Assembly (NCBI GenBank): GCA_041163765.1
Contig: JBEAQS010000019.1
Coordinates: 1-33,187, forward strand
From: MAG-120531 sp041163765
Lineage (GTDB): Bacteria; Bacteroidota; Bacteroidia; Flavobacteriales; Flavobacteriaceae
Reading direction: 5' to 3'
DNA length: 33,187 bases
Part shown: positions 7,738-17,697 of the stretch, piece after piece
How positions within the stretch are numbered: position 1 is the first letter of the stretch
How the letters are laid out: each line of letters begins with the position of its first letter
Position numbers and translations under genes: made by a program
The notes under the pieces: model-generated
Seen by the model: the letters and a program-made list of their open reading frames with translations, nothing else
The model's database searches: none
What the model was told of the DNA's origin: nothing

Positions 7738-10700
7738 TAGGAAAATTTCAATTCTTCTTTACGGGCCAATAGTTGATCGTACTCATCCTGTGCTCCTACA
7801 ATAATTTTGTCATAGGAACGAAGACCTGTACCTGCTGGGATCTTATGCCCAACAATTACGTTTTCTTTCAATCCATCAAGACCATCGATTTTACCGCTCA
7901 CAGCAGCTTCGTTCAACACCTTAGTGGTTTCTTGGAAGGAAGCCGCTGAGATGAATGATTTAGTTTGAAGTGACGCACGTGTAATTCCTTGTAGGATCGG
8001 TGTAGCTACAGCAGCCATAGCATCACGTGCTACCACGAGTTGCTTGTCTTCGCGTTTCAACAGAGAGTTTTCGTCTCTTAGTTCGCGTGCTGTAACTATC
8101 TGCCCAGGTTTCAAATTCACAGAATCTCCCGCATCTTCGACAACTTTCTTGCCGTAAATAGCATCGTTTTCTTTGATGAAGTCACTCTTGTGAACCAACT
8201 GATCTTCCAGGAATAACGTATCTCCAGAATCTAAAATCTGTACTTTACGCATCATCTGACGCACCACTACTTCAAAGTGTTTGTCATTGATTTTCACCCC
8301 TTGTAATCGGTAAACCTCTTGTACCTCATTCACCAAGTACTGCTGTACCGCAGAAGGTCCTTTGATGGCCAAGATATCCTCAGGAGTAATGGAACCATCT
8401 GAAAGTGGCATACCCGCACGTACGTAGTCGTTCTCTTGAACCAAGATCTGGTTGGAGAGTTTTACTAAATAACGCTTCACCTCCCCTAGCTTAGATTCAA
8501 CAATGATCTCGCGATTACCTCGTTTAATCTTGCCGAAAGATACTACACCGTCAATTTCAGAAACCACGGCAGGGTTCGATGGATTACGCGCTTCAAATAA
8601 TTCGGTTACACGTGGCAGACCTCCAGTAATATCCCCTGCTTTAGCAGATTTTCTTGGGATTTTAACCAAAATCTTACCTTCAGTAATTTTATCAGAATCG
8701 TTGACCATCAAGTGAGAACCAACAGGTAAGTTGTACGAACGCAATACCTCGTCTTTGTTGTTTTTAATCAACAGCGTAGGAATTAGGTTCTTGTTTCTTG
8801 ACTCGATGATTACTTTTTCTTGGAAACCAGTTTGTTCGTCGATTTCAACTTGGTAGGTAACCCCTTGTTCGATCTCTTGGTACGAGATTTTACCGGTGAA
8901 TTCAGAAACAATAACTCCGTTGTACGGATCCCATGAACAGATGGTCTGTCCTGATTCAACACGTTGACCGTCTTTGACGAACAGATGAGAACCGTAAGGA
9001 ATATTGTTGGTGCTTAACGTAATTCCTGTATTGGCATCAACAATCTTGATTTCGGTGGTACGCGAGATCACAATATCGACAGATTTGCCTTCGTTGTCCT
9101 CTCCTTTAACTGTTCTTAAATCTTCGATTTCCGCAATACCTGGGAATTTAACGCTTAGCTTGTTATCTTCAGAGATGTTACCTGCGATACCACCCACGTG
9201 GAAGGTTCTCAAAGTCAACTGAGTACCTGGCTCACCAATCGATTGGGCAGCTACTACACCTACTGCCTCACCTTTCTGTACCATTTTCTGGGTAGAAAGG
9301 TTACGGCCGTAACACTTGGCGCAAATACCTTGTTCTGCTTCACAAGTCAGTGCAGAACGCACTTCAACTCGTTCGATCGGAGAAGCCTCAATACGCTTGA
9401 CGTCTTGTTCAGAAATTTCTTGTCCAGCGCGAAGCAACAATTCTTCGTTGAGTGGGTTGTATACATCTTGAAGAGAGACACGTCCTAAAATACGCTCTCC
9501 TAAAGTTTCTACCACCTCTTCGTTTTTCTTTAAGGCTTCAACTTCAACACCTCTTAATGTACCGCAATCTTCCGTGTTGATGATGACGTCTTGAGATACG
9601 TCTACCAGACGACGAGTCAAATAACCCGCATCCGCAGTTTTTAACGCCGTATCCGCAAGTCCTTTACGGGCACCGTGGGTTGAGATAAAGTATTCCATGA
9701 TCGAAAGACCTTCCTTAAAGTTAGAAAGGATAGGGTTTTCGATAATTTCACCACCACCTGCAGTTGATTTAATCGGCTTGGCCATCAAACCACGCATACC
9801 GGTTAACTGGCGAATCTGTTCTTTAGATCCACGAGCACCAGAATCCAACATCATATACACAGAGTTAAATCCTTGTTGGTCCTCACGGATGTTTTTCATC
9901 GCCAATTCAGTCAACATCGCATTGGTAGATGTCCAAACATCGATCACTTGGTTATAGCGCTCGTTGTTGGTGATCAATCCCATGTTGTAGTTGGCCATAA
10001 TGTTGTCCACTTGGTCATTGGCCTTTTCGATCATTCCTTGTTTTTGCTCAGGAATAATGATGTCACCCAAAGAGAAGGAAAGTCCTCCGCGGAAGGCGAA
10101 TTCGTACCCCATCTTTTTAATGTTGTCCAAGAACGCAGCAGTCTCAGGTACTGAAGTAACGCTGAGGATATGTCCAATAATGTCGCGAAGCGCTTTTTTA
10201 TTCAATACTTGGTTGATATAACCCGCATTTTCTGGAACTTCTTTGTTGAACAATACACGACCCACCGTGGTTTCGATGATTTGATTCACCAATTCACCTT
10301 GTTCGTTGAAATCCTTGGCGCGTACTTTAATCCCCGCATTAAGTTCAACACGGCCCTCGTTTAAAGCGATTTCTACTTCTTCATAGGAGTAGAAGGTCAT
10401 GCCTTCTCCCTTAACCTTGTATTCAGGGGTTGATTTGCGCTCTTTGGTCATGTAGTACAGACCAAGCACCATGTCCTGAGAAGGTACGGTAATCGGAGAA
10501 CCATTGGCTGGGTTCAAGATATTGTGCGAAGCCAACATCAATAGTTGTGCTTCCAAAATAGCTTCAGGTCCTAAGGGAAGGTGAACCGCCATTTGATCCC
10601 CATCAAAATCCGCGTTAAATGCGGTACAGGCTAGTGGGTGTAATCTAATCGCTTTTCCTTCGATCAACTTAGGTTGGAAAGCCTGGATACCCAAACGGTG

Positions 10701-12038
10701 AAGCGTTGGGGCACGGTTAAGCAATACTGGGTGTCCTTTCAATACATTTTCCAGGATGTCCCAAACTACAGGCTCTTTTTTATCAATGATTTTCTTGGCT
10801 GATTTAACGGTTTTCACAATTCCGCGCTCGATGAGCTTGCGGATCACGAAAGGTTTGTACAATTCAGCAGCCATATCCTTAGGAAGTCCGCACTCGAACA
10901 ACTTAAGCTCAGGCCCAACAACAATCACCGAACGAGCGGAGTAATCCACACGTTTACCCAAAAGGTTTTGACGGAATCGTCCTTGCTTTCCTTTTAGTGA
11001 ATCTGAAAGTGATTTTAATGGTCTATTCGACTCTGTTTTAACCGCAGATGCTTTTCTGGTGTTGTCAAACAACGAATCCACAGCTTCTTGCAACATACGT
11101 TTTTCGTTGCGCAGAATCACTTCTGGAGCCTTGATCTCCACCAAACGCTTTAAACGGTTGTTGCGGATAATCACGCGTCTGTACAAGTCGTTCAAATCAG
11201 AGGTGGCAAATCTACCTCCATCCAAAGGCACCAAAGGACGCAATTCGGGTGGAATAACGGGAATTACCTTCATAATCATCCACTCAGGACGATTTTCTCT
11301 GTTGTCTTGAGACTCTCTTAAAGCCTCTACGACTTGTAGACGTTTAAGGGCTTCCGTCTTGCGTTGTTTCGATGTTTCCGCATTGGCTTTGTGTCTCAGC
11401 TCATAGGAAAGCTCATCTAAATCGATGCGTGCCAACAGATCGATCAAACACTCAGCCCCCATTTTGGCGACGAATTTGTTTGGATCTGTATCTTCTAAAT
11501 ACTGATTCTCAACCGGTAGGCTATCTAAAATAGTGAGGTATTCCTCTTCGGTTAAGAAATCCATTTTCTTGAGCTCTTCACCATCTGGACCTTGGGCAAT
11601 ACCTGGTTGAATAACCACGTAACGCTCGTAGTAGATGATCATATCCAATTTCTTGGATGGAAGACCTAGCAAGTATCCTATTTTGTTAGGCAAAGATCTA
11701 AAATACCAAATATGGGCTACGGGAACCACTAAATTGATGTGGCCCACACGGTCTCTACGGACCTTCTTTTCGGTAACCTCTACCCCGCAACGATCACAAA
11801 CAATACCGCGGTAACGGATGCGTTTGTATTTGCCGCAAGCACACTCGTAATCCTTTACTGGACCAAAAATACGCTCACAAAACAATCCATCTCGCTCTGG
11901 TTTGTGTGTGCGGTAGTTAATCGTTTCCGGCTTGAGCACTTCCCCCTTAGAGGCGGCCAAAATAGTTTCTGGCGACGCTAAGCCGATCGATATTTTATTA
12001 AATCTTTTTACTGTGTTGTTATCTTTAAGTCTAGCCAT
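7737..12038 (-). CDS. rpoC: DNA-directed RNA polymerase subunit beta'
   Basis: 1433 residues, normal for Bacteroidota. The N-terminal zinc site has Cys66, Cys68, Cys81 and Cys84 (ECACGK...VCDRCGV). The catalytic Mg2+ motif NADFDGDQMAVH is present in the middle third, the bridge-helix/trigger-loop region has GARGSKEQIRQLTGMRGLMAKP and TLRTFHVGG, and the second zinc site has CEAEQGICAKCYGRN. Together with beta it forms the active centre of RNA polymerase. It begins 46 bases downstream of the rpoB stop codon and is co-transcribed with it. No inserted domain or frameshift was seen. Confidence 0.99.
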   Translation of the reverse strand: MARLKDNNTVKRFNKISIGLASPETILAASKGEVLKPETINYRTHKPERDGLFCERIFGPVKDYECACGKYKRIRYRGIVCDRCGVEVTEKKVRRDRVGHINLVVPVAHIWYFRSLPNKIGYLLGLPSKKLDMIIYYERYVVIQPGIAQGPDGEELKKMDFLTEEEYLTILDSLPVENQYLEDTDPNKFVAKMGAECLIDLLARIDLDELSYELRHKANAETSKQRKTEALKRLQVVEALRESQDNRENRPEWMIMKVIPVIPPELRPLVPLDGGRFATSDLNDLYRRVIIRNNRLKRLVEIKAPEVILRNEKRMLQEAVDSLFDNTRKASAVKTESNRPLKSLSDSLKGKQGRFRQNLLGKRVDYSARSVIVVGPELKLFECGLPKDMAAELYKPFVIRKLIERGIVKTVKSAKKIIDKKEPVVWDILENVLKGHPVLLNRAPTLHRLGIQAFQPKLIEGKAIRLHPLACTAFNADFDGDQMAVHLPLGPEAILEAQLLMLASHNILNPANGSPITVPSQDMVLGLYYMTKERKSTPEYKVKGEGMTFYSYEEVEIALNEGRVELNAGIKVRAKDFNEQGELVNQIIETTVGRVLFNKEVPENAGYINQVLNKKALRDIIGHILSVTSVPETAAFLDNIKKMGYEFAFRGGLSFSLGDIIIPEQKQGMIEKANDQVDNIMANYNMGLITNNERYNQVIDVWTSTNAMLTELAMKNIREDQQGFNSVYMMLDSGARGSKEQIRQLTGMRGLMAKPIKSTAGGGEIIENPILSNFKEGLSIMEYFISTHGARKGLADTALKTADAGYLTRRLVDVSQDVIINTEDCGTLRGVEVEALKKNEEVVETLGERILGRVSLQDVYNPLNEELLLRAGQEISEQDVKRIEASPIERVEVRSALTCEAEQGICAKCYGRNLSTQKMVQKGEAVGVVAAQSIGEPGTQLTLRTFHVGGIAGNISEDNKLSVKFPGIAEIEDLRTVKGEDNEGKSVDIVISRTTEIKIVDANTGITLSTNNIPYGSHLFVKDGQRVESGQTICSWDPYNGVIVSEFTGKISYQEIEQGVTYQVEIDEQTGFQEKVIIESRNKNLIPTLLIKNNKDEVLRSYNLPVGSHLMVNDSDKITEGKILVKIPRKSAKAGDITGGLPRVTELFEARNPSNPAVVSEIDGVVSFGKIKRGNREIIVESKLGEVKRYLVKLSNQILVQENDYVRAGMPLSDGSITPEDILAIKGPSAVQQYLVNEVQEVYRLQGVKINDKHFEVVVRQMMRKVQILDSGDTLFLEDQLVHKSDFIKENDAIYGKKVVEDAGDSVNLKPGQIVTARELRDENSLLKREDKQLVVARDAMAAVATPILQGITRASLQTKSFISAASFQETTKVLNEAAVSGKIDGLDGLKENVIVGHKIPAGTGLRSYDKIIVGAQDEYDQLLARKEELKFS

Positions 12039-12084
12039 AATGCTATGGTGATGGTATTAATGATTAAATCAATGAAGTACGCAG

Positions 12085-15000
12085 TTATTCCTCGAGGCGA
12101 ATGTCTAATCCAAGACCTTTCAGCTCGTGCATCAACACGTTGAATGATTCAGGTAAACCAGGCTCTGGCATGGTTTCTCCCTTCACAATAGCTTCATAAG
12201 TTTTGGCTCTTCCAATCACATCATCAGATTTAACCGTCAAGATTTCTCTTAGGGTAGAAGAAGCACCATATGCCTCCAATGCCCATACTTCCATCTCTCC
12301 AAAACGCTGTCCACCAAACTGTGCCTTACCACCCAATGGTTGTTGGGTAATCAAAGAGTATGGTCCGATAGAACGGGCGTGCATTTTATCATCTACCATG
12401 TGGCCCAATTTCAACATATAGATCACCCCAACAGTCGCAGGTTGATCAAAACGTTGACCTGTTCCACCATCGTACAGGTAGGTGTGTCCGAATTGTGGCA
12501 CTCCAGCTTCCTCAGTGAATTGATTGATCTCTTCAATCGAAGCACCATCAAAAATAGGAGTGGCAAACTTCTTGTTCAATTTTTGACCAGCCCAACCAAG
12601 TACGGTTTCATAGATCTGACCAATGTTCATACGCGATGGTACCCCAAGTGGATTTAATACAATATCCACGGGTGTTCCGTCTTCCAAGAAGGGCATGTCT
12701 TCATGGCGAACGATTCTGGAGACAATACCTTTGTTTCCGTGGCGTCCCGCCATCTTATCACCCACCTTGAGCTTGCGTTTCTTAGCGATGTACACTTTAG
12801 CTAACTTCATGATACCTGCTGGCAACTCATCCCCTACCGAAATAGTGAATTTATCGCGTCTCAGGTTACCTTGAAGGTCGTTTAGTTTGATTTTGTAGTT
12901 GTGCAACAAATCGGTAACTGCGCTGTTAAGCTCAGCATCTGTTGTCCAAGTACCCGATACTAAGTGAGCAAAATCCTCTACGGACTGCAACATCTTGATG
13001 GTGTATTTCTTTCCTTTTGGCAAAATTTCTTCACCCAAATCATTCAATACACCTTGAGAAGTTTTTCCGTTGACTAAGGAGAATAATTTTTCAATTAACA
13101 CATCCTTGAGTTGTTGGAATTTAACTTCGTATTCCATTTCAAGTTGTCCAATCGCGTCTTTATCTTCACTGCGCTTGCGCTTGTCTTTAACCGATCTAGA
13201 GAATAGCTTCTTGTCGATGACTACCCCGTGTAAAGAAGGAGTCGCTTTAAGGGAAGCATCTTTAACATCGCCCGCTTTGTCGCCAAAAATAGCGCGAAGC
13301 AATTTCTCTTCAGGAGTTGGATCAGATTCACCTTTTGGCGTGATTTTACCGATTAAGATATCACCAGGTTTTACCTCTGCACCAATGCGAATCATTCCAT
13401 TTTCATCCAAATCACGGGTCGCTTCCTCGGATACGTTAGGAATATCATTAGTCAACTCTTCAGCACCTAATTTGGTGTCGCGAACTTCCAAGGAGTATTC
13501 ATCTACGTGGATCGATGTAAAAATGTCTTCGCGAACAACGCGCTCAGAAATAACGATAGCATCCTCGAAGTTGTATCCTTTCCAAGGCATAAAGGCCACT
13601 TTAAGGTTACGTCCTAGTGCCAATTCTCCTTGCTCCGTCGCATAACCTTCGCACAATACCTGTCCTTGTTTTACGCGATCGCCTTTGCGAACAATTGGTT
13701 TCAGGTTGATGCTGGTTCCTTGGTTGGTCTTTCTAAATTTAACCAACTCGTAGGTTTTAGAGTCTTCTTCAAAGCTGATTAGACGCTCGTGTTCCGATCT
13801 GTCGTATTTGATGGTAATTTTTTGAGCATCTACATACTCAATCACACCGTCGCCTTCAGCGTTGATCAACACTCTAGAATCCGCAGCTACTTGCTTTTCT
13901 AAACCGGTTCCTACAATAGGAGACTCAGGGCGCAACAAGGGCACGGCTTGACGCATCATGTTAGAGCCCATCAAAGCACGGTTAGCATCATCGTGTTCCA
14001 AGAAAGGAATCAAAGAAGCGGAAATAGAAGCAATCTGGTTGGGAGAAACGTCCGTGTAATCCACCTCTTGTGGGTCAACAACGGGGAAATCTCCTTCCAA
14101 ACGAACAATTAATTTGTCTGTTTGTATGTTTCCTTTGTCATCCAAGGGGATATTGGCCTGAGCAATCTTCTTAGCTTCTTCCTCTTCCGCAGATAGATAA
14201 TGGAACTCAGAAAGATCTACTTGTCCATTAGTCACCTTGCGGTAAGGAGTTTCCAAGAAGCCCATAGGGTTTACCTTGGCAAATACCGACATAGAAGAAA
14301 TCAAACCGATGTTTGGACCCTCTGGGGTCTCAATAGGACACAATCTTCCGTAGTGTGTGTAGTGAACGTCACGCACCTCAAAACCAGCGCGCTCTCTGGA
14401 AAGACCACCTGGTCCAAGTGCCGAAAGACGGCGCTTGTGGGTGATTTCAGCCAGAGGGTTTGTCTGGTCCATAAACTGAGAAAGCTGATTGGTACCAAAG
14501 AAGGAATTGATCACCGAAGACAAGGTCTTGGCATTGATCAAGTCAATAGGAGTAAATACTTCGTTATCACGAACATTCATACGTTCGCGGATGGTTCTCG
14601 CCATACGGGCAAGACCAACACCAAACTGTTGAGACAATTGCTCACCAACGGTACGCACACGTCTGTTAGACAAGTGATCGATATCGTCAATCTCCGCTTT
14701 GGAATTGATCAATTCGATGAGGTATTTAATAATGGTGATGATATCCTCACGGGTAAGCACTTGCTCATCCATGTTGATATTCAAGCCCAATTTTTTGTTC
14801 ATTCTATAACGACCTACTTCACCTAAGTTGTAGCGTTGATCAGAGAAGAACAGTTTATCAATAATACCGCGAGCTGTTTCTTCATCAGGCGGCTCAGAGT
14901 TTCTGAGCTGTCTGTAAATATGCTCTACGGCTTCTTTTTCAGAGTTTGTAGGGTCTTTTTGGAGCGTGTTGTGGATGATGGCATAATCTGCATTGGCATT

Positions 15001-15894
15001 GTTTTCCTTATGCAATAAAATGGTTTTCACATCCGCTTCAATAATCTCATCGATGTGTTCTTTCTCCAAAATGGTATCGCGATCTAAAATGATCTCGTTA
15101 CGCTCGATAGAGACCACCTCACCGGTGTCTTCATCGACGAAATCTTCGTGCCAAGTGTTGAGCACACGGGCCGCTAATTTACGCCCAAGAACTTTTTTAA
15201 GACCTGCCTTAGATACTTTAACCTCCTCAGAAAGATCAAAGATTTCCAGGATATCCTTGTCGCGTTCGTAGCCTATAGCTCGGAACAAGGTGGTTACAGG
15301 TAATTTCTTTTTACGGTCGATGTACGCATACATCACCCCGTTAATATCGGTAGCAAATTCAATCCAAGAACCTTTAAACGGTATTACTCGGGCTGAATAT
15401 AGCTTGGTTCCATTGGTGTGAAAGGACTGTCCAAAAAAGACTCCAGGAGAACGGTGAAGTTGGGAAACTACTACACGCTCTGCACCATTGATGACAAACG
15501 TACCACTTGGGGTCATGTATGGAATGGTGCCCAAGTAAACATCCTGCACGATTGTTTCAAAATCCTCGTGCTCAGGATCAGTACAATACAACTTTAAACG
15601 GGCTTTCAGAGGTACACTGTAGGTCAATCCCCGTTCAATACACTCTTGAATTGTGTAACGCGGTGGATCAACAAAATAATCAAGGAACTCAAGAACAAAC
15701 TGGTTGCGTGTATCGGTGATCGGAAAGTTCTCCTTAAAAGTGTTGAACAACCCTTCGTTGCTACGCTCGTCAGATTTGGTCTCTAATTGGAAAAAGTCCT
15801 GAAATGATTTGATCTGAATGTCCAAGAAATCCGGATAATTCGGTATGTTCTTAGTGGAGGAAAAATTGATTCTTTCAGTCTGATTTGTGAACAT
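12085..15894 (-). CDS. rpoB: DNA-directed RNA polymerase subunit beta
   Basis: 1269 residues from ATG 15894, which gives the usual Bacteroidota N-terminus MFTNQTERINFS; a TTG one codon earlier is unnecessary. The rifampicin pocket is wild-type in type (FMDQTNPLAEITHKRRLSALGPGG; the positions equivalent to E. coli D516, H526 and S531 are D, H and S), so the encoded enzyme is predicted to be sensitive. The conserved C-terminal blocks KMAGRHGNKGIVS and GEMEVWALEAYGA are present. The 129-base spacer to rplL holds two strong hairpins. rpoC follows 46 bases downstream. Confidence 0.99.
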   Translation of the reverse strand: MFTNQTERINFSSTKNIPNYPDFLDIQIKSFQDFFQLETKSDERSNEGLFNTFKENFPITDTRNQFVLEFLDYFVDPPRYTIQECIERGLTYSVPLKARLKLYCTDPEHEDFETIVQDVYLGTIPYMTPSGTFVINGAERVVVSQLHRSPGVFFGQSFHTNGTKLYSARVIPFKGSWIEFATDINGVMYAYIDRKKKLPVTTLFRAIGYERDKDILEIFDLSEEVKVSKAGLKKVLGRKLAARVLNTWHEDFVDEDTGEVVSIERNEIILDRDTILEKEHIDEIIEADVKTILLHKENNANADYAIIHNTLQKDPTNSEKEAVEHIYRQLRNSEPPDEETARGIIDKLFFSDQRYNLGEVGRYRMNKKLGLNINMDEQVLTREDIITIIKYLIELINSKAEIDDIDHLSNRRVRTVGEQLSQQFGVGLARMARTIRERMNVRDNEVFTPIDLINAKTLSSVINSFFGTNQLSQFMDQTNPLAEITHKRRLSALGPGGLSRERAGFEVRDVHYTHYGRLCPIETPEGPNIGLISSMSVFAKVNPMGFLETPYRKVTNGQVDLSEFHYLSAEEEEAKKIAQANIPLDDKGNIQTDKLIVRLEGDFPVVDPQEVDYTDVSPNQIASISASLIPFLEHDDANRALMGSNMMRQAVPLLRPESPIVGTGLEKQVAADSRVLINAEGDGVIEYVDAQKITIKYDRSEHERLISFEEDSKTYELVKFRKTNQGTSINLKPIVRKGDRVKQGQVLCEGYATEQGELALGRNLKVAFMPWKGYNFEDAIVISERVVREDIFTSIHVDEYSLEVRDTKLGAEELTNDIPNVSEEATRDLDENGMIRIGAEVKPGDILIGKITPKGESDPTPEEKLLRAIFGDKAGDVKDASLKATPSLHGVVIDKKLFSRSVKDKRKRSEDKDAIGQLEMEYEVKFQQLKDVLIEKLFSLVNGKTSQGVLNDLGEEILPKGKKYTIKMLQSVEDFAHLVSGTWTTDAELNSAVTDLLHNYKIKLNDLQGNLRRDKFTISVGDELPAGIMKLAKVYIAKKRKLKVGDKMAGRHGNKGIVSRIVRHEDMPFLEDGTPVDIVLNPLGVPSRMNIGQIYETVLGWAGQKLNKKFATPIFDGASIEEINQFTEEAGVPQFGHTYLYDGGTGQRFDQPATVGVIYMLKLGHMVDDKMHARSIGPYSLITQQPLGGKAQFGGQRFGEMEVWALEAYGASSTLREILTVKSDDVIGRAKTYEAIVKGETMPEPGLPESFNVLMHELKGLGLDIRLEE

Positions 15895-15933
15895 CAATGG
15901 ACAATTTTATGTGGTGAATACTGAGAAAGAGGA

Positions 15934-15955
15934 GTGTATATAGCGTCATATACAC
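15934..15955 (-). other. Hairpin in rplL-rpoB spacer
   Basis: GTGTATAT (15934-15941) and ATATACAC (15948-15955) form a perfect 8-bp stem with a 6-base loop, about 40 bases before the rpoB start and just downstream of the terminator-like hairpin. It has no T-run. It could be an RNA processing or stabilising structure. Confidence 0.6.
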
Positions 15956-15959
15956 CTAT

Positions 15960-16004
15960 AAAAAGGCTTAGGTCTAGCCGCAAAACTGCGAAAAGACCTA
16001 AACC
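15960..16004 (-). terminator. Terminator-like attenuator between rplL and rpoB
   Basis: On the minus-strand RNA, GGUUUAGGUCU (complement of 15994-16004) pairs with AGACCUAAGCC (complement of 15965-15975) over 11 bp with one U-G pair; a small inner stem CGCA/UGCG stacks inside. UUUUUA follows directly. It lies between rplL and rpoB, where E. coli has a partial terminator that lowers rpoBC relative to ribosomal proteins. A partial terminator is the likely role here; rpoB must be reached by read-through or by its own promoter. Confidence 0.7.
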
Positions 16005-16023
16005 CGTAAGTTACATGGAGTAA

Positions 16024-16404
16024 TTATTTAAGCTCAACAACAGCTCCTGCTTCTTCCAATGATTTTTTGATGCCTTCAGCCTCATCTTTAGAAACACCTT
16101 CTTTAACTGGTTTTGGAGCAGCATCAACGATGTCTTTAGCTTCTTTCAAACCAAGACCGGTCAATTCTTTAACCAATTTAACTACAGCCAATTTAGAGGC
16201 TCCAGCATCTTTAAGGATTACATCGAATTCTGTTTGCTCTTCAGCAGCAGGTGCATCAGCACCAGCACCACCTCCAGCAGCAACTGCAACAGCAGCAGCA
16301 GCAGGCTCGATACCGTACTCTTCTTTCAAGATAGCTGCTAACTCGTTTACTTCTTTAACGGTTAGGTTAACTAGTTGTTCTGCGAAATCTTTCAAATTTG
16401 CCAT
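16024..16404 (-). CDS. rplL: 50S ribosomal protein L7/L12
   Basis: 126 residues. An N-terminal helical dimerisation domain (MANLKDFAEQLVNLTVKEVNELAAILKE...) is followed by an alanine/glycine-rich hinge at about residues 35-55 and the C-terminal factor-binding domain (FDVILKDAGASKLAVVKLVKELTGLGLKEAKDIVDAAPK). This is the stalk protein that recruits translational GTPases such as EF-Tu, EF-G and RF3; tuf and prfC are both in this window. It is the last gene before the attenuator-like hairpin, and 49 bases separate it from rplJ. Confidence 0.98.
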   Translation of the reverse strand: MANLKDFAEQLVNLTVKEVNELAAILKEEYGIEPAAAAVAVAAGGGAGADAPAAEEQTEFDVILKDAGASKLAVVKLVKELTGLGLKEAKDIVDAAPKPVKEGVSKDEAEGIKKSLEEAGAVVELK

Positions 16405-16453
16405 TTTTCTATCGTTTTAAAATTTGTAAATATAATTGTTGATTAGTGCTAAA

Positions 16454-16969
16454 TTATTTTTCGGAAAGGGTTTTCAAAATACCCGCCAATTTGCCACCAC
16501 CTGATTTCAAACCAGAGATAACGTTCTTGGCTGGTGACTGAAGTAATCCAATCACTTCACCGATCATTTCTTCTCTAGACTTGATCGCTACAAGGGCATC
16601 TAATTGATTGTCTCCGATGTAAATCGCTTCTTCGATAAAAGCTCCTTTAAGCAAAGGCTTATTGGATTTTTTTCTGAAGTTCTTGATCAATTTAGCAGGA
16701 ACGCTGCTTTGATCAGAAATCATGATGGAAGTACTTCCTTTCAATACAGAAGGCAAGTCTCCAAAATCTTTATCAGAAGCTTCCATTGCTTTGGCAAGCA
16801 AGGTGTTTTTTACTACGTTAAGTTGGATATTTTCTTTGAAACAAGCTCTGCGTAAATCAGAGGTAGTCGCTGCATCCAACCCAGAAGTATCCGCTAAGTA
16901 AATGATCGAATGATCAGCCAACTTAGCCGTAAGGTCTTGTATTGCTTGTGTTTTTTCTTCTCTAGTCAT
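16454..16969 (-). CDS. rplJ: 50S ribosomal protein L10
   Basis: 171 residues, standard length. It anchors the L7/L12 dimers to 23S rRNA at the stalk base. The N-terminal RNA-binding region (MTREEKTQAIQDLTAKLAD...YLADTSGLDAATTSDLRR) and the C-terminal helix for L7/L12 binding (VISGLKSGGGKLAGILKTLSEK) are both clear. The 21-base gap to rplA leaves no room for a long L10-binding leader, so the L10-type autoregulation known from E. coli would need a site elsewhere. Confidence 0.98.
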   Translation of the reverse strand: MTREEKTQAIQDLTAKLADHSIIYLADTSGLDAATTSDLRRACFKENIQLNVVKNTLLAKAMEASDKDFGDLPSVLKGSTSIMISDQSSVPAKLIKNFRKKSNKPLLKGAFIEEAIYIGDNQLDALVAIKSREEMIGEVIGLLQSPAKNVISGLKSGGGKLAGILKTLSEK

Positions 16970-16990
16970 GGGATAATGTTTTTAATACCC

Positions 16991-17680
16991 TTAAACGGCT
17001 TTTGGATCCAATTGAACACTTGGGCTCATGGTACTAGACAAATAAATTGTCTTTACATATACCCCCTTAGCTGCTGTCGGTTTCAACTTGATCAACGTAT
17101 CGATCAACTCCTTAGCGTTGTCAGCAAGCTGAGCGGCAGAGAATGAAACTTTGCCAATACCTGCGTGTACAATACCCGTTTTGTCCACTTTAAAATCGAT
17201 CTTACCTGCTTTTACTTCAGCAACCGCTTTGGCTACATCCATAGTAACAGTACCTGTCTTTGGGTTAGGCATTAATCCTCTTGGACCTAATACACGTCCC
17301 AAAGGTCCTAATTTACCCATCACACTAGGCATAGTAATGATGACGTCAACGTCGGTCCAACCGTTTTTAATTTTCTCCAAGTACTCGTCAAGACCTACAT
17401 AATCAGCACCAGCTTCTTTAGCTTCTGCCTCTTTATCAGGGGTAACCAAGGCCAAAACCTTGACATCTTTACCAGTACCGTGAGGAAGGGTAACTACTCC
17501 TCTAACCATCTGATTTGCTTTACGTGGATCTACACCTAAGCGAACAGCGATGTCTACAGAAGCATCAAAATTAGAATTGGTGATGTCTTTCACCAAAGCA
17601 GTTGCTTCTGACAAAGAATACAATTTAGTCTTGTCAATTTTAGCGCGTGCTTCTTTTTGCTTTTTCGTTAATGTTGCCAT
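16991..17680 (-). CDS. rplA: 50S ribosomal protein L1
   Basis: 229 residues. The L1 signature lies around IITMPSVMGKLGPLGRVLGPRGLMPNPKTGTVT, where the conserved GPRGLMPNPK loop contacts rRNA. L1 forms the mobile L1 stalk near the E site and, in many bacteria, represses its own rplK-rplA message by binding a leader that mimics the rRNA site. rplK lies 17 bases upstream in the same transcript, as expected for that control. Confidence 0.98.
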   Translation of the reverse strand: MATLTKKQKEARAKIDKTKLYSLSEATALVKDITNSNFDASVDIAVRLGVDPRKANQMVRGVVTLPHGTGKDVKVLALVTPDKEAEAKEAGADYVGLDEYLEKIKNGWTDVDVIITMPSVMGKLGPLGRVLGPRGLMPNPKTGTVTMDVAKAVAEVKAGKIDFKVDKTGIVHAGIGKVSFSAAQLADNAKELIDTLIKLKPTAAKGVYVKTIYLSSTMSPSVQLDPKAV

Positions 17681-17697
17681 ATCTACTGCTTTAGATG

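Noticed and set aside
7739..15894. Many plus-strand open frames of 60-190 codons opposite rpoB and rpoC.
   Set aside because: They are antisense shadows of highly constrained genes; none shows a family motif, a promoter or spacing of its own.
16067..16420. A 117-codon plus-strand frame over rplL, rich in Ala, Ser and Pro.
   Set aside because: It is the complement of the alanine-rich L7/L12 hinge and not an independent gene.
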